64,000 bases of DNA from Phaeospirillum tilakii (GCF_042683125.1 NZ_JBHUIY010000017.1:23554-87553); one strand, 5' to 3'; shown: positions 31,617 to 42,425, counted from the first letter of the stretch. Notes: generated by a model from the letters alone, not told the origin. Numbers and translations are program-made.

Positions 31617-34091
31617 TCAGCCCCCGCCCGGGGCGGGCAGGATGAACAGGAAGCGGCTGCCCTCGCCCGGCCGGGATTCGACCCAGATCCGCCCGCCGTG
31701 ACGCTCGACGATCTTCTTGCACAAGGCGAGGCCGATGCCGGTGCCGTCATAGCGTTCGCGGCTGTGCAGACGCTGGAACAGGCGGAAGATCCGTTCGTAA
31801 TAATCGGGCTCGATGCCGATGCCGTTGTCGGCCACGCTCACCTGCCAGCCGCCCTCGACCCGCCGCGCCGACAGCGTCACCAGCGGCGGGCGCTCCGGGC
31901 TGCGATATTTGATCGCGTTGCCGATCAGGTTCTGGAACAGGCTGGCGAGCTGGCCGGCATCGCCCCGCACCGTCACCGCGTCGAGCCCGGGCTCGATCTC
32001 CAGCCGGGCGCCGCTCTCCTCCAGCCCGACCGCGAGGTTGGCCGCCGCCTGCGCAATCGCGGCGCGCAGCCGCACCGGGGCAAGGGCGAGATCCTCGCGG
32101 CCGATGCGGGAAAAATCGAGCAGGTCGAGGATCAGCCGGTCCATCCGCTGCGCCCCGTCCTTGGCGAAGGCAATGAACTGACGGGCCTCGTCGTCGAATC
32201 CCTCGCCATGGCGGCGTTCGAGCAGGCCGAGGAAGCTCGACACCATCCGGAGCGGCTCGCGCAGATCGTGGCTGGCGACATAGGCGAATTGTTCGAGATC
32301 GGCGTTGGAGCGGGCCAGTTCGCGGGTGCGTTCCTCCAGCGCCCGCAGCATCGCCCGCTGGGCGCCGACATCCTCGACCAGGGTGTAGATGGTCTCGCCC
32401 TCCCCCGCCCCGTCCGCCTCGTCCGTCGCGGCGAGACGGACCCCGCGCAGCCGGACCGGCACCGTCCGCCCGTCGGCCAGCGGCAACAGGCTCTCATAGG
32501 GGCCGAAGCGGCCCTCGGCGGCCAGCCGGGCGGCCTGGGCGCCCTCCTCGCCCCCGGCGCCGGGCTGCGGCACCAGTTCGGGCAGCCTCCGCCCGACCGT
32601 CCCGGCCCGGTCGCCGCCGAGCAGGGCCAGCAAAGCGGGATTGGCGTCGCGGATCCGCCCGTCGCCGTCGCACAGGCAGCAGCCGAGCGGCGACAGGTCG
32701 AACATCGCCCGCAGCCGGGCCTCGACCGCGCGGATTGAGCTGAGATCGGTGATGGTGCCCGACATCCGCACCACCCGCCCGGCCGCGTCGCGCTGGAGCA
32801 GCGAGCGGGCCAGCACCGGCAGGGAGCGGCCGGACAGGTGGCGCAGGCGGAATTCGCTCCGCAGCGTCGCCGCGTCCCCGGCCCAGGCGGCGGCCAGTTC
32901 GGCCTCGACCCGGGCGCGGTCGTCGGGATGGACCCGGTCGCGCCACAGCAGCGACGAGCCGCGCCGCGTTTCGGCCGGCTCGCCCAGCATCTCCCACCAG
33001 CGCGGCGAATATTCGACCTCGTCCCGCAACAGATCCCAGTCCCACCAGCCGTCATTGGCGCCGCGCAGCACCCGGTCGAACCGGTCGGCCTGGGCATGGG
33101 CGGCGCGATGGGCCTCGGCCAGCGCCGCCAGCGCCCGGCCGCGCTGGCGCCACGCCGACAGCACCAGCCCGACCAGCAGCAGGAAGGCCACCACCACCAC
33201 CGCCACCCGGGCCAGTTCGCTGCGCCACGCATCGAGGAAGGTTTCCTCGGCGATGCCGACGCTGAAATAGAGCGGATGGCCGGCGGCGCGGCGCAGGAAG
33301 GCGATGCGGGACTGGCCGTCGAGCTGGGACACCGCGCGATAGGAACTCTCCTCCGCGCCGCGCTCGATCAGCGCCCGCAGCGGCGCCGAGGCGGCGGTCG
33401 AGATGGCGCCGCCCTGCACCGCCGCCACCGCCGGCCGGCGGGCGAGGAATTCGACCCGCTGGTTGAGCAGCGAGACATGCAGCCCCGGCGGAACGGAATC
33501 GGGCAGGAAACGCTCGACCAGCCCCTGGGCCGGCAGCACCGCCCGCACCACCCCGGCGAAGGCGCCGTCGGGGCGGGTCAGCCGGCGGCCGGCCAGCACC
33601 ACCCGCTGGCCGCTGGCGCCGTCCCACAGCGGCGACGACAGCACCAGGGCGGTGCCGGGGACGTCGCGCAATTCGGCGAAGAAGGCCTGGACCACCGCGT
33701 CGCGTTCGGGAGCCAGGGCGGCGCCGGCCCGCGCGCCGGGCACCGGCCGGCCGGCGGCGTCGAGCAGCTCGACGGTGATCACCCCGGGCAGATGGCGGCG
33801 GTGGCGTTCGACCAGCGCCTGGCTCCAGTGCTGGCCGGGGGGATTGAGGCGGGCATCGGCCAGATCGCGCAGTTCAAGGTCGATCCGGTCGAGATAGGCG
33901 CCGAGCCCCTGGGCCAGCGCCCCCGACAGCAGCCGGGCGGCGGCCGAGGCCGAGGCGCGGCGGCCCTGGCGGTCGAGTTCGACCGTCAGCACGGCCAGAC
34001 CGACCACGATCACGGTGATCCCGGCCAGCGCGGCCAGGATCCAGCGGCCATGCCGCGCCGGAACGGCGGCGGGCGAGTCGGAGGGGCACAA
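31617..34091 (-). CDS. membrane sensor histidine kinase with PAS domains
   Basis: 824 residues. One membrane helix near residues 15-37, a periplasmic sensory region (about 40-285), a second helix near 287-305, then two PAS domains (WWDWDLLRDEVEYSPRWWEM; LSPLGCCLCDGDGRIRDANP), a HisKA domain with the phospho-His in VASHDLREPLR (about residue 607) and a HATPase domain (NLIGNAIKYRSPE, VADNGIGIEP, GTGIGLALCKKIVERHGG). The kinase core is of the type often found in phytochrome-like light and redox kinases. No response regulator gene is adjacent, so its partner is elsewhere. Confidence 0.9.
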   Translation of the reverse strand: MCPSDSPAAVPARHGRWILAALAGITVIVVGLAVLTVELDRQGRRASASAAARLLSGALAQGLGAYLDRIDLELRDLADARLNPPGQHWSQALVERHRRHLPGVITVELLDAAGRPVPGARAGAALAPERDAVVQAFFAELRDVPGTALVLSSPLWDGASGQRVVLAGRRLTRPDGAFAGVVRAVLPAQGLVERFLPDSVPPGLHVSLLNQRVEFLARRPAVAAVQGGAISTAASAPLRALIERGAEESSYRAVSQLDGQSRIAFLRRAAGHPLYFSVGIAEETFLDAWRSELARVAVVVVAFLLLVGLVLSAWRQRGRALAALAEAHRAAHAQADRFDRVLRGANDGWWDWDLLRDEVEYSPRWWEMLGEPAETRRGSSLLWRDRVHPDDRARVEAELAAAWAGDAATLRSEFRLRHLSGRSLPVLARSLLQRDAAGRVVRMSGTITDLSSIRAVEARLRAMFDLSPLGCCLCDGDGRIRDANPALLALLGGDRAGTVGRRLPELVPQPGAGGEEGAQAARLAAEGRFGPYESLLPLADGRTVPVRLRGVRLAATDEADGAGEGETIYTLVEDVGAQRAMLRALEERTRELARSNADLEQFAYVASHDLREPLRMVSSFLGLLERRHGEGFDDEARQFIAFAKDGAQRMDRLILDLLDFSRIGREDLALAPVRLRAAIAQAAANLAVGLEESGARLEIEPGLDAVTVRGDAGQLASLFQNLIGNAIKYRSPERPPLVTLSARRVEGGWQVSVADNGIGIEPDYYERIFRLFQRLHSRERYDGTGIGLALCKKIVERHGGRIWVESRPGEGSRFLFILPAPGGG

Positions 34092-34196
34092 GGGCGAACC
34101 TCACCGATCTGGGGGAAGCCATGCGACCCAGAGGAGAATAGACCGACGCCCTTTCGCGCGCAACCGCCGGCCGGCGCCCCGGCCGATGGGGGGAGA

Positions 34197-34595
34197 TCAG
34201 CCCCCGGCGTCGAGCAGGGCGGCGCGGGCGGCGGCGAGGTCGTCGCCCATCACCCGCATCGTCGCCATCATCGACAGGATCAGGGTGCGCAGCCCGTCGG
34301 GGGCCTGATCGATCATCGCCTGGATCGCCGCCCGGGGCAGCACCAGCACGGTGACGTCGTCATCGGCCAGCGCCCCGGCCATCCGGGGGGCATCGTCGAT
34401 CAGGGCCAGTTCGCCGAACACCTGGAACGGCCGCACCAGCCCAAGCGTCACCCGCCGCCCGCCGACCGTCTTGAAGATCCGCACCGTGCCGCGATGGACC
34501 AGATAGGCGGTGTCGCCGGAATCGCCCTCGCGGAAGATCAGCGTGCCGCGCGCGAAATCGCGCCGTTCCGTCGCCCCGTCGCCGCCACGCGTCAT
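34197..34595 (-). CDS. stand-alone cyclic nucleotide-binding domain protein
   Basis: 132 residues: a single cNMP-binding beta roll (GTLIFREGDSGDTAYLVHRG, VRIFKTVGGRRVTLGLV, PFQVFGELALIDDAPRMAGA with the FGE...R phosphate-binding cassette), then a C-terminal helix. There is no helix-turn-helix and no kinase, so it is not a CRP regulator; such small proteins act as allosteric partners. The start at 34595 follows GGAGGG; 34619 is an alternative. It lies 105 bases upstream of the sensor kinase on the same strand and may act with it. Confidence 0.75.
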   Translation of the reverse strand: MTRGGDGATERRDFARGTLIFREGDSGDTAYLVHRGTVRIFKTVGGRRVTLGLVRPFQVFGELALIDDAPRMAGALADDDVTVLVLPRAAIQAMIDQAPDGLRTLILSMMATMRVMGDDLAAARAALLDAGG

Positions 34596-34677
34596 CGCCG
34601 CCCTCCGCACCCCAGCCATCGCCGCCGCCGGATCAGCATACCATCGTCCGGGGGACCTCGGCGCGGCGATTCGGACT

Positions 34678-34706
34678 TGACGGCACCGCCGGATCTCCGT
34701 AAAAAC
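34678..34706 (+). promoter_or_regulatory. promoter of rpmB
   Basis: TTGACG (34678-34683), 17 bases, TAAAAA (34701-34706), 78 bases before the rpmB start. Confidence 0.5.
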
Positions 34707-34783
34707 GCGGCTTCCTCCGGCACCGCCCGAGCGATCGCGGCTGGGGTGCGTCCGGCGACCGTCTTCTAGCAAGGATTTTCGAT

Positions 34784-35083
34784 ATGGCTCGTCGCTGCGC
34801 CATCACCGGCAAAGGCGTTCTGACCGGCAACAACGTCAGCCACGCCAACAACAGAACCCGGCGGCGGTTTCTGCCCAACCTCCAGGAAGTGTCGCTGCTG
34901 TCCGACGCCCTGGGCCAGACCGTCCGCCTGCGCCTCTGCACCAACGGCCTCAAGACCGTCGAGCACAACGGGGGCATCGACTCGTACCTGCTTTCGGTCA
35001 GCGACACCAAGCTGCCGGCCGAGGCGCTCCGTCTCAAGCGCCGGATCCAGCGCGCGCTGGCCAGCAAGGCCGAAGCCGCCTGA
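34784..35083 (+). CDS. rpmB: 50S ribosomal protein L28
   Basis: 99 residues, MARRCAITGKGVLTGNNVSH followed by RFLPNLQEVSLLSDALG, the normal L28 start for alphaproteobacteria. The zinc-type cysteine pair is lacking. It is a component of the large ribosomal subunit. It stands alone with its own promoter and a good terminator, as rpmG does; the two are not linked here. Confidence 0.96.
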   Translation: MARRCAITGKGVLTGNNVSHANNRTRRRFLPNLQEVSLLSDALGQTVRLRLCTNGLKTVEHNGGIDSYLLSVSDTKLPAEALRLKRRIQRALASKAEAA

Positions 35084-35111
35084 TCTTTCGGTCGCCGCGC
35101 TCGGTTGCGAG

Positions 35112-35145
35112 GGGGATCCGCGTCACGCGGGTCCTCTTTTCGTTT
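35112..35145 (+). terminator. rho-independent terminator of rpmB
   Basis: An 11-bp stem (GGGGATCCGCG with CGCGGGTCCTC, two G-U pairs) with loop TCA, followed by TTTTCGTTT, 28 bases after the stop. Confidence 0.85.
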
Positions 35146-35174
35146 GTCCGGCCGGCTCCCCGCCGCCGACAGGT

Positions 35175-35732
35175 TCAGTCCTTCTTGAGCGCCTTGGGCG
35201 CCCAGGACGAGACGGCCACCGCCTTGCCGGTCTGCGAGCGCAGCACCCGCGGCCGCACCACCTGATCGAGCGCCTCGACCGCGCCGCCTTGGCGCGCCTG
35301 GGTCTCGGCGGTGTAGAACGTCACCATCTCCTCGAACGGAATCTCGACATAGAGCCCCTTGGCCATCGCCAGGGCGACCAGACCGTGCTCGGCCACCTTC
35401 TGGGTCAGCCGCTCGGCGGTGAAGCGGCCGAAGCGGCGCCAGATGCCGTCGAGGAAGCGCGTCACCTGATCGGGCAGCGGATTGGGCTCGATCATGTGCG
35501 GCCGGCCATAGGCGAACATGTGGAAGATGGTCGGCTCGATCGGCCCGAACGAATCGGTGACGAAGGTCGCCGGCATCAGCTTGCGGCCGCCATAGGCCAC
35601 CGCGAAATAGGCCTGGGACAGGAACAGCAGCCGGTGCAGCTTCTGCGGCTGGAGGTATTCGCGATCGTTGAGCGCCTGATCGGTCAGGCGGAACACCACG
35701 TCCAGACAGGATTTGACCGCGATCGTCGCCAT
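35175..35732 (-). CDS. Panacea-domain (DUF4065) protein
   Basis: 185 residues. YLQPQKLHRLLFLSQAYFAV, GGRKLMPATFVTDSFGPIEP and the following IFHMFAYGRP are the hallmarks of the SocA/GepA/DUF4065 family, now called Panacea. These domains occur as antitoxins for many unrelated toxins and in phage and mobile regions. No toxin-like gene is next to it: upstream is a repeat and a small conserved gene, downstream is convergent rpmB. Composition is normal for this genome, so it may be a resident gene with a non-defence function. Confidence 0.7.
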   Translation of the reverse strand: MATIAVKSCLDVVFRLTDQALNDREYLQPQKLHRLLFLSQAYFAVAYGGRKLMPATFVTDSFGPIEPTIFHMFAYGRPHMIEPNPLPDQVTRFLDGIWRRFGRFTAERLTQKVAEHGLVALAMAKGLYVEIPFEEMVTFYTAETQARQGGAVEALDQVVRPRVLRSQTGKAVAVSSWAPKALKKD

Positions 35733-35787
35733 CCCGACCTGCCTTTTTCCCTCACCCTCCGACCGCCCCCTCCCCCACCACGGGGGT

Positions 35788-35830
35788 CCAGGGGCCTTGC
35801 GGCCCCTGGCGGGTGGCGGGCCGCGCCCGC
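35788..35830. repeat. double-hairpin intergenic repeat, variant stem
   Basis: CCAGGGGCC-TTGC-GGCCCCTGG (35788-35809) and GCGGGC-CGC-GCCCGC (35816-35830). An A-U pair of the common stem is replaced by G-C on both sides. It lies between two minus-strand genes. Confidence 0.75.
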
Positions 35831-35845
35831 CGGTCCGCTTGCGGC

Positions 35846-36088
35846 CTAGTCTTCGTTTTCCGCCACCGACGGCACCAGTTCATCGACCATCTCGTGCAGG
35901 ATGCGCCGGAACTGGGCCTCGCTGCAACCGAGCAGCAGGGCGTCCTCCAGTGCGTCGAGCGCCAGCCCGCGCAGCTCGGCGTAATTCTGGTTGAGCACCT
36001 TGATCTTCTCGACGCAGGAGACCGGGGCGCCGTCGGGCTTGCGCCACAGCGGGGCGTCGGGGGAAACGGGCGGTTCGGGCAGCGACAT
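35846..36088 (-). CDS. small conserved protein of unknown function downstream of parE
   Basis: 80 residues: MSLPEPPVSPDAPLWRKPDG, then APVSCVEKIKVLNQNYAELR and ALDALEDALLLGCSEAQFRR. It is mostly helical, acidic at the end (SVAENED), with no membrane segment. I recognise the VSCVEKIKVLNQN...DALEDA pattern as a conserved hypothetical family in proteobacteria without known function. It is read from the same strand as parE, with 8 bases between, so it is likely co-transcribed. The larger frame reaching 36805 is spurious. Confidence 0.65.
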   Translation of the reverse strand: MSLPEPPVSPDAPLWRKPDGAPVSCVEKIKVLNQNYAELRGLALDALEDALLLGCSEAQFRRILHEMVDELVPSVAENED

Positions 36089-36096
36089 GGTCAACC

Positions 36097-38097
<2,001 letters not shown>

Positions 38098-38185
38098 TAT
38101 AGGAACGCGCCGGCCTCATGCAAGACATGCGGGGGCCGCCCCTGCCGTTCCCACAACATCTAGTCCGAGAAGCGAGCCCCGCGTC

Positions 38186-38620
38186 ATGACCTCTTCCCCC
38201 CCGACCGCCGCCGCGCCCGAGAGCGTCGAATGCACCACCGCCCCGCGCGGCCGGCTGTCGATCCGCACCGTGGCGATGCCGGCCGACACCAACATGTTCG
38301 GCCACATCTTCGGCGGCTGGGTGCTGAGCCAGATGGACCTCGCCGGCGGCACCCACGCCTATCGCCGCGCCCGGGGCCGCTGCGCCACCGTGGCGATCGA
38401 GGGGATGGAATTCCACCAGCCGGTCTATGTCGGCGACGAGCTGACCTGCTACACCGAGATCCTGCGGGTCGGCACCACCTCGATCGCGGTGCGGGTCGAA
38501 TGCTGGGTGCGCCGCCACGAGGGCGACGAGACCCAGGTCAGGGTCACCAGCGCGATCTTCACCTATGTCGCGGTGGACGATCACGGCACCAAGCGCCCGG
38601 TGCCGCCCGAAGCGGCCTGA
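38186..38620 (+). CDS. yciA: YciA-like acyl-CoA thioesterase
   Basis: 144 residues, hotdog fold. LSIRTVAMPADTNMFGHIFG, GWVLSQMDLAGGTHAYRRAR and AIEGMEFHQPVYVGDELTCY match the YciA/acyl-CoA hydrolase family, with the Asn/Asp of PADTN in the active-site loop. It hydrolyses short and medium acyl-CoAs in the cytosol. The start at 38186 (MTSSPP) is chosen; the in-frame extension to 38051 overlaps the parE start region. It is a single gene. Confidence 0.9.
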   Translation: MTSSPPTAAAPESVECTTAPRGRLSIRTVAMPADTNMFGHIFGGWVLSQMDLAGGTHAYRRARGRCATVAIEGMEFHQPVYVGDELTCYTEILRVGTTSIAVRVECWVRRHEGDETQVRVTSAIFTYVAVDDHGTKRPVPPEAA

Positions 38621-38767
38621 CCCCCGGGGGCGCCCCGCCCCCCACCCTCTCCCCCCGCGATTAACCTAAAAATAGTCTTTTCGACCGATCCTTTGGCCGT
38701 GGGGTTCGCCCCGACGACGAACGTTGGAGCGTCGTTGCGGCCCCGCCGTCGGCGAGGATGCGAAGCG

Positions 38768-40273
38768 GTGGCGGAGATGAAGATCGACAGGACGGCGGAA
38801 ACCCACCTGCTGGCGGAGGAGATCCGGCGCAAGGCGGGAGAGGGGGCGCGGATCGTCTTCGTGTCCGGCAATTTCAACGTGATCCATCCCGGCCATGTCC
38901 GCCTGCTCCAGTTCGCGGCGCAATGCGGCGATTTCCTGGTGGTGGGGGTGCTGGAAACCGGCCAGCGTTCGATCACCGTGCCCGGCCCGGCCCGCTACGA
39001 GGGGGTCAAGGCGCTGTCGGTGGTCGGTCACGCCTGCCTGCTCGACATGCCGCTCGACCAGTTCATCCTGGCGCTGCGCCCCGAGGTGATCGTCAAGGGC
39101 AAGGAGCACGAGACCCGCCACAACCCGGAAAGCGCGCTGGTCGAATCCTATGGCGGCCGGCTGCTGTTCAGTTCGGGCGAGGTGCGCTTCTCCTCGCTCG
39201 ACCTGATCGAGCGGGAATATTCCAGCTCGAACCTGTCGGCGATCCTGAAGCCGATGGATTTCCCGCTGCGCCACGACTTTTCGGTCGGCGGGCTCAAGGG
39301 CCATCTCGACCAGTTCTCCTCGCTGCGGATGATGGTGATCGGCGACCTGATCGTCGATGAATACATCACCTGCGACCCGCTCGGCATGTCGCAGGAAGAC
39401 CCGACCATCGTCGTCACCCCGATCGAGCGCAAATCCTTCATCGGCGGGGCCGGCATCGTCGCCGCCCATGCCCGCAGCCTGGGCGCCCAGGTGCAGTATC
39501 TGACGGTGACCGGCGACGACGCCACCGCCGCCTTCGCCCGCCGCACCCTGGCCGGCTATGGGGTGGACAGCGCCCTGTTCATCGACGAGGGCCGCCCCAC
39601 CACCCTCAAGCAGCGTTACCGCGCCGCCGGCAAGACCCTGCTGCGGGTCAGCGAACTGCGCCAGCACCCGATCACCCCCGAGATCGCCGGTCATATCCTC
39701 GACCGGGTGCGGGCCGAGATCGCCGGGCTCGACCTGCTGATCTTCTCCGACTTCAATTACGGCTGCCTGCCCCAGCCGCTGGTCGATGCCGCGATCCAGC
39801 TCGGGCGCGAGGCCGGGGTGCCGATGTTCGCCGACAGCCAGGCCTCGTCGCAGATCTCGGACGTGTCGCGCTTCCACGGCATGGAACTGCTGACCCCGAC
39901 CGAGCGCGAGGCGCGCCTCGCGATGCGCGACAGCGAATCCGGTCTGGCGGTGCTGGGCGAAAGCCTCCAGCGCCGGGCCGGCGCCCGCAACGTCATCATC
40001 ACCCTGGGGGCGGAAGGGATGCTGGTCTGCCCCGATCCGGCCCGCGACGAGCCCTGGATGGCCGACCGCCTGCCCGCCCTCAACAGCCAGCCGAAGGACC
40101 CGGCCGGGGCGGGGGATTCGCTGCTGACCTGCGCGGCGATGACGCTGTGCGTCGGCGGCGACATCTGGGAGGCCAGCTATCTCGGCGCGCTGGCCGCCGC
40201 CTGCCAGGTGTCGCGGCTGGGCAACAGCCCGCTCGACCCCGAGGATCTGCTGCGCGAACTGGATTGGGCGTGA
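38768..40273 (+). CDS. cytidylyltransferase-PfkB kinase fusion (HldE-like, domains reversed)
   Basis: About 501 residues. An N-terminal nucleotidyltransferase domain (about 25-165) with FVSGNFNVIHPGHVRLL, whose HPGH is the catalytic HxGH, is followed by a PfkB-type sugar kinase (about 180-490) with VIGDLIVDEYI, FIGGAGIVAAHARSLG and the catalytic DPAGAGDS. HldE of E. coli has the same two domains in the other order. It probably phosphorylates a sugar phosphate at C1 and adds a nucleotide. The start may be GTG 38768 or ATG 38777. It opens the glycan locus, 200 bases before a split transketolase. Confidence 0.78.
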   Translation: MAEMKIDRTAETHLLAEEIRRKAGEGARIVFVSGNFNVIHPGHVRLLQFAAQCGDFLVVGVLETGQRSITVPGPARYEGVKALSVVGHACLLDMPLDQFILALRPEVIVKGKEHETRHNPESALVESYGGRLLFSSGEVRFSSLDLIEREYSSSNLSAILKPMDFPLRHDFSVGGLKGHLDQFSSLRMMVIGDLIVDEYITCDPLGMSQEDPTIVVTPIERKSFIGGAGIVAAHARSLGAQVQYLTVTGDDATAAFARRTLAGYGVDSALFIDEGRPTTLKQRYRAAGKTLLRVSELRQHPITPEIAGHILDRVRAEIAGLDLLIFSDFNYGCLPQPLVDAAIQLGREAGVPMFADSQASSQISDVSRFHGMELLTPTEREARLAMRDSESGLAVLGESLQRRAGARNVIITLGAEGMLVCPDPARDEPWMADRLPALNSQPKDPAGAGDSLLTCAAMTLCVGGDIWEASYLGALAAACQVSRLGNSPLDPEDLLRELDWA

Positions 40274-40277
40274 CAAT

Positions 40278-40403
40278 GTGGGTTCCGCCCACACCCGCCA
40301 AGGGCCGAGGGCCCTTGGATCCCCTCGATGGTCGGGGCACGCCGGACAAGGGAACGGGTTCCAAGGGCCTTGCGGCCCGGGGCTGGGTGCGGGCAGCGCC
40401 CGC
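40278..40403. repeat. composite double-hairpin intergenic repeat, right half degenerate
   Basis: GTGGG...CCCAC (40278-40292), CCAAGGGCC-GAG-GGCCCTTGG (40298-40318), core CTCGATGGTCGGGG, then an inverse half in which the B stem has decayed (CCAAGGGCC-TTGC-GGCCCGGGG) and GCGGGC-AGC-GCCCGC (40389-40403). It lies between two plus-strand genes. Confidence 0.75.
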
Positions 40404-40469
40404 GTCCCTTCGATCTCCCGGGGAAAACGGAACGGAGAGCATGATGATGGCGAGGCAGGATTTCAGCGC

Positions 40470-41306
40470 ATGACCCCATCTTTCGATTTGGCCGCCCTCG
40501 ACCGGCGGGCGCGCGAATTGCGGGCCCGGATCATCGAGAATTCCTGGCGGTCCGGCACGCCGCATCTCGGCTCCTGCCTGTCCTGCGTCGATATCCTGGT
40601 CGCGCTTTATTTCCACATCCTGCGCCATGATCCGGCCGCGCCGACCGCGCCCGGGCGGGACCGCTTCATCCTGAGCAAGGGCCACGCCGTCCCCGCCTTG
40701 TTCCAGGTGCTGGCCGAGGCCGGCTTCTTCCCGCCGGCGCTGCTGGCGGATTACGGCCGGATCGGCAGCCCGTTCGGCGAACATCCGCCCGCCCCGGGCA
40801 AGATCCCCGGGATCGAGGCGGCGACCGGCTCGCTCGGGCACGGCCTGCCGATGGGGGTGGGGATGGCGCTGGCCGCCCGCCTGTCCGGGCAGGATTCGCG
40901 GGTGTTCGTGCTGCTGGGCGACGGCGAATGCAACGAGGGCTCGGTGTGGGAGGCGGCGCTGCTGGCCGCCGGGCAGGGGCTGGGCCGCCTGACCGTGGTG
41001 GTCGATTACAACAAGTGGCAGGGGACCGGCCGCAGCAACGAGATCCTGGCCCTGGCGCCGCTGGCGGAAAAATGGCGGGCGTTCGGCTGGGACGCCGAGG
41101 AGATCGACGGCCACGATCTCGGCGCGGTCTGCACCGCGCTGGCGGGAAGCGCGCCGGCCGACGCCGCCCGGCCCCGGGCGATCATCGCCCACACCGTCAA
41201 GGGCAAGGGGGTTTCCTTCATGGAAGACGACAACAACTGGCATTACCGCATCCCCACCGAGGCCGAGGTGGCCACGGCGAAACGGGAACTGGGCGTGGCG
41301 GCATGA
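40470..41306 (+). CDS. transketolase-like protein, N-terminal (TPP-binding) subunit
   Basis: 278 residues corresponding to the first half of transketolase. IIENSWRSGTPHLGSCLSCV, FILSKGHAVPALFQVLAEAG, GSLGHGLPMGVGMALAARLS and the TPP/metal motif LGDGECNEGSVWEAALLAA are seen. The start at 40470 follows GAGGCAGGA; the longer frame to 40278 is in the repeat. The stop overlaps the start of the second subunit (ATGA). Split transketolases beside sugar-activation genes transfer C2 units to make unusual ketose or heptulose phosphates; the substrate here is unknown. Confidence 0.88.
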   Translation: MTPSFDLAALDRRARELRARIIENSWRSGTPHLGSCLSCVDILVALYFHILRHDPAAPTAPGRDRFILSKGHAVPALFQVLAEAGFFPPALLADYGRIGSPFGEHPPAPGKIPGIEAATGSLGHGLPMGVGMALAARLSGQDSRVFVLLGDGECNEGSVWEAALLAAGQGLGRLTVVVDYNKWQGTGRSNEILALAPLAEKWRAFGWDAEEIDGHDLGAVCTALAGSAPADAARPRAIIAHTVKGKGVSFMEDDNNWHYRIPTEAEVATAKRELGVAA

Positions 41307-42238
41307 GAAACCTGTTCGCCAAGACGGTCACCGCGCTGGCGGGCGCGGATGAGCGGGTCGTGCTGCTGTCGGGCGACATCGGCAATCGTCTGTTCGACGA
41401 TTTCAAGGCGAAGTTCCCCACCCGCTTCTTCAATTGCGGCATCGCCGAGGCCAACATGATCGGCGTCGCCGCCGGGCTGGCGATGAACGGCTACCGCCCG
41501 TTCGCCTACACCATCGCTCCCTTCACCACCACCCGCTGCCTGGAGCAGATCAAGCTCGATCTGTGTTACCAGCACCTGCCGGTGGTGATCGCCGGCACCG
41601 GGGCCGGGCTGTCCTATGCCGAGCTGGGGCCGACCCACCACACCTTCGAGGACCTCGCCATCCTGCGGCCGCTGCCGCACATGACCCTGTTCTGTCCGTG
41701 CGATCCGGTCGAACTCCAGTTGGGGATGGCCGCGTCGCTGACCCTGTCCGGGCCGCTCTATCTGCGGCTGGGCAAGAAGGGCGAGCCGGCGCTGCATGCC
41801 GCCCCGCCCGCGTTCCAATTCGGCCGGGCCGAGACCCTGCGCGAGGGGGCCGACGTGGCGCTGCTGGCCACCGGCCCGATCGCCGCCGAGGCGCTGCGGG
41901 CGGCCGAACTGCTGGCCGCCGAGGGGATCACGGCGCGGGTGGCCAGCCTGCACACCGTCAAGCCGCTCGATCTCGACTATCTGGGCGCGGTGTTCGCCGC
42001 CACCCCGCTGGTGGTGACGGTCGAGGAGCACAGCCGGATCGGCGGGCTGGGCGGCGCGGTGGCGGAATGGCTGGCCGAGGCCGAGCCGCGTCCGGCCGCG
42101 CGCTTTCTCTCGCTCGGGATCGAGGACCGCTTCCTCCCTCAGGTGCCGTCGCAGGAGGAAGCGCGGCGGGTCGAGGGGCTGACCGGGGAGGCGATCGCCG
42201 CCGCCGTCATCCGCCGCCTGGGCCGTCCCGCCGCCTGA
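41303..42238 (+). CDS. transketolase-like protein, C-terminal (pyrimidine-binding) subunit
   Basis: 311 residues: the Pyr domain (VVLLSGDIGNRLFDDFKAKF, NCGIAEANMIGVAAGLAMNG, with the Glu that activates TPP in GIAEAN) and the C-terminal domain (VEEHSRIGGLGGAVAEWLAE). It pairs with the upstream subunit to form a complete transketolase. The two genes overlap by four bases, which suits equal subunit synthesis. Confidence 0.88.
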   Translation: MRNLFAKTVTALAGADERVVLLSGDIGNRLFDDFKAKFPTRFFNCGIAEANMIGVAAGLAMNGYRPFAYTIAPFTTTRCLEQIKLDLCYQHLPVVIAGTGAGLSYAELGPTHHTFEDLAILRPLPHMTLFCPCDPVELQLGMAASLTLSGPLYLRLGKKGEPALHAAPPAFQFGRAETLREGADVALLATGPIAAEALRAAELLAAEGITARVASLHTVKPLDLDYLGAVFAATPLVVTVEEHSRIGGLGGAVAEWLAEAEPRPAARFLSLGIEDRFLPQVPSQEEARRVEGLTGEAIAAAVIRRLGRPAA

Positions 42239-42290
42239 GCGCGGCGCGCGCCCGGCGGGGGGCCGGGCCGCGCCCGGAAGCGGGGTGGAT

Positions 42291-42311
42291 CATTTAACGG
42301 GGGATTAAATG
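42291..42311. promoter_or_regulatory. CATTTAA-N7-TTAAATG palindrome before the carbamoyltransferase gene
   Basis: A perfect 7-bp inverted repeat with a 7-base spacer in an AT-rich patch (42285-42355) of the 187-base gap between the transketolase and carbamoyltransferase genes. It is a candidate operator; the gap probably contains a promoter for the second part of the plus-strand cluster. Confidence 0.4.
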
Positions 42312-42425
42312 TTTACCACGAGAATGCACCGTAATTTTTAGGATAAAACCATCCTGCCCGGGGGCGGGATTCCTTCACGCTGGCGCAATGCCCTTATTAC
42401 GGCGCCCTGAGCTTGGGTGGGTTCG

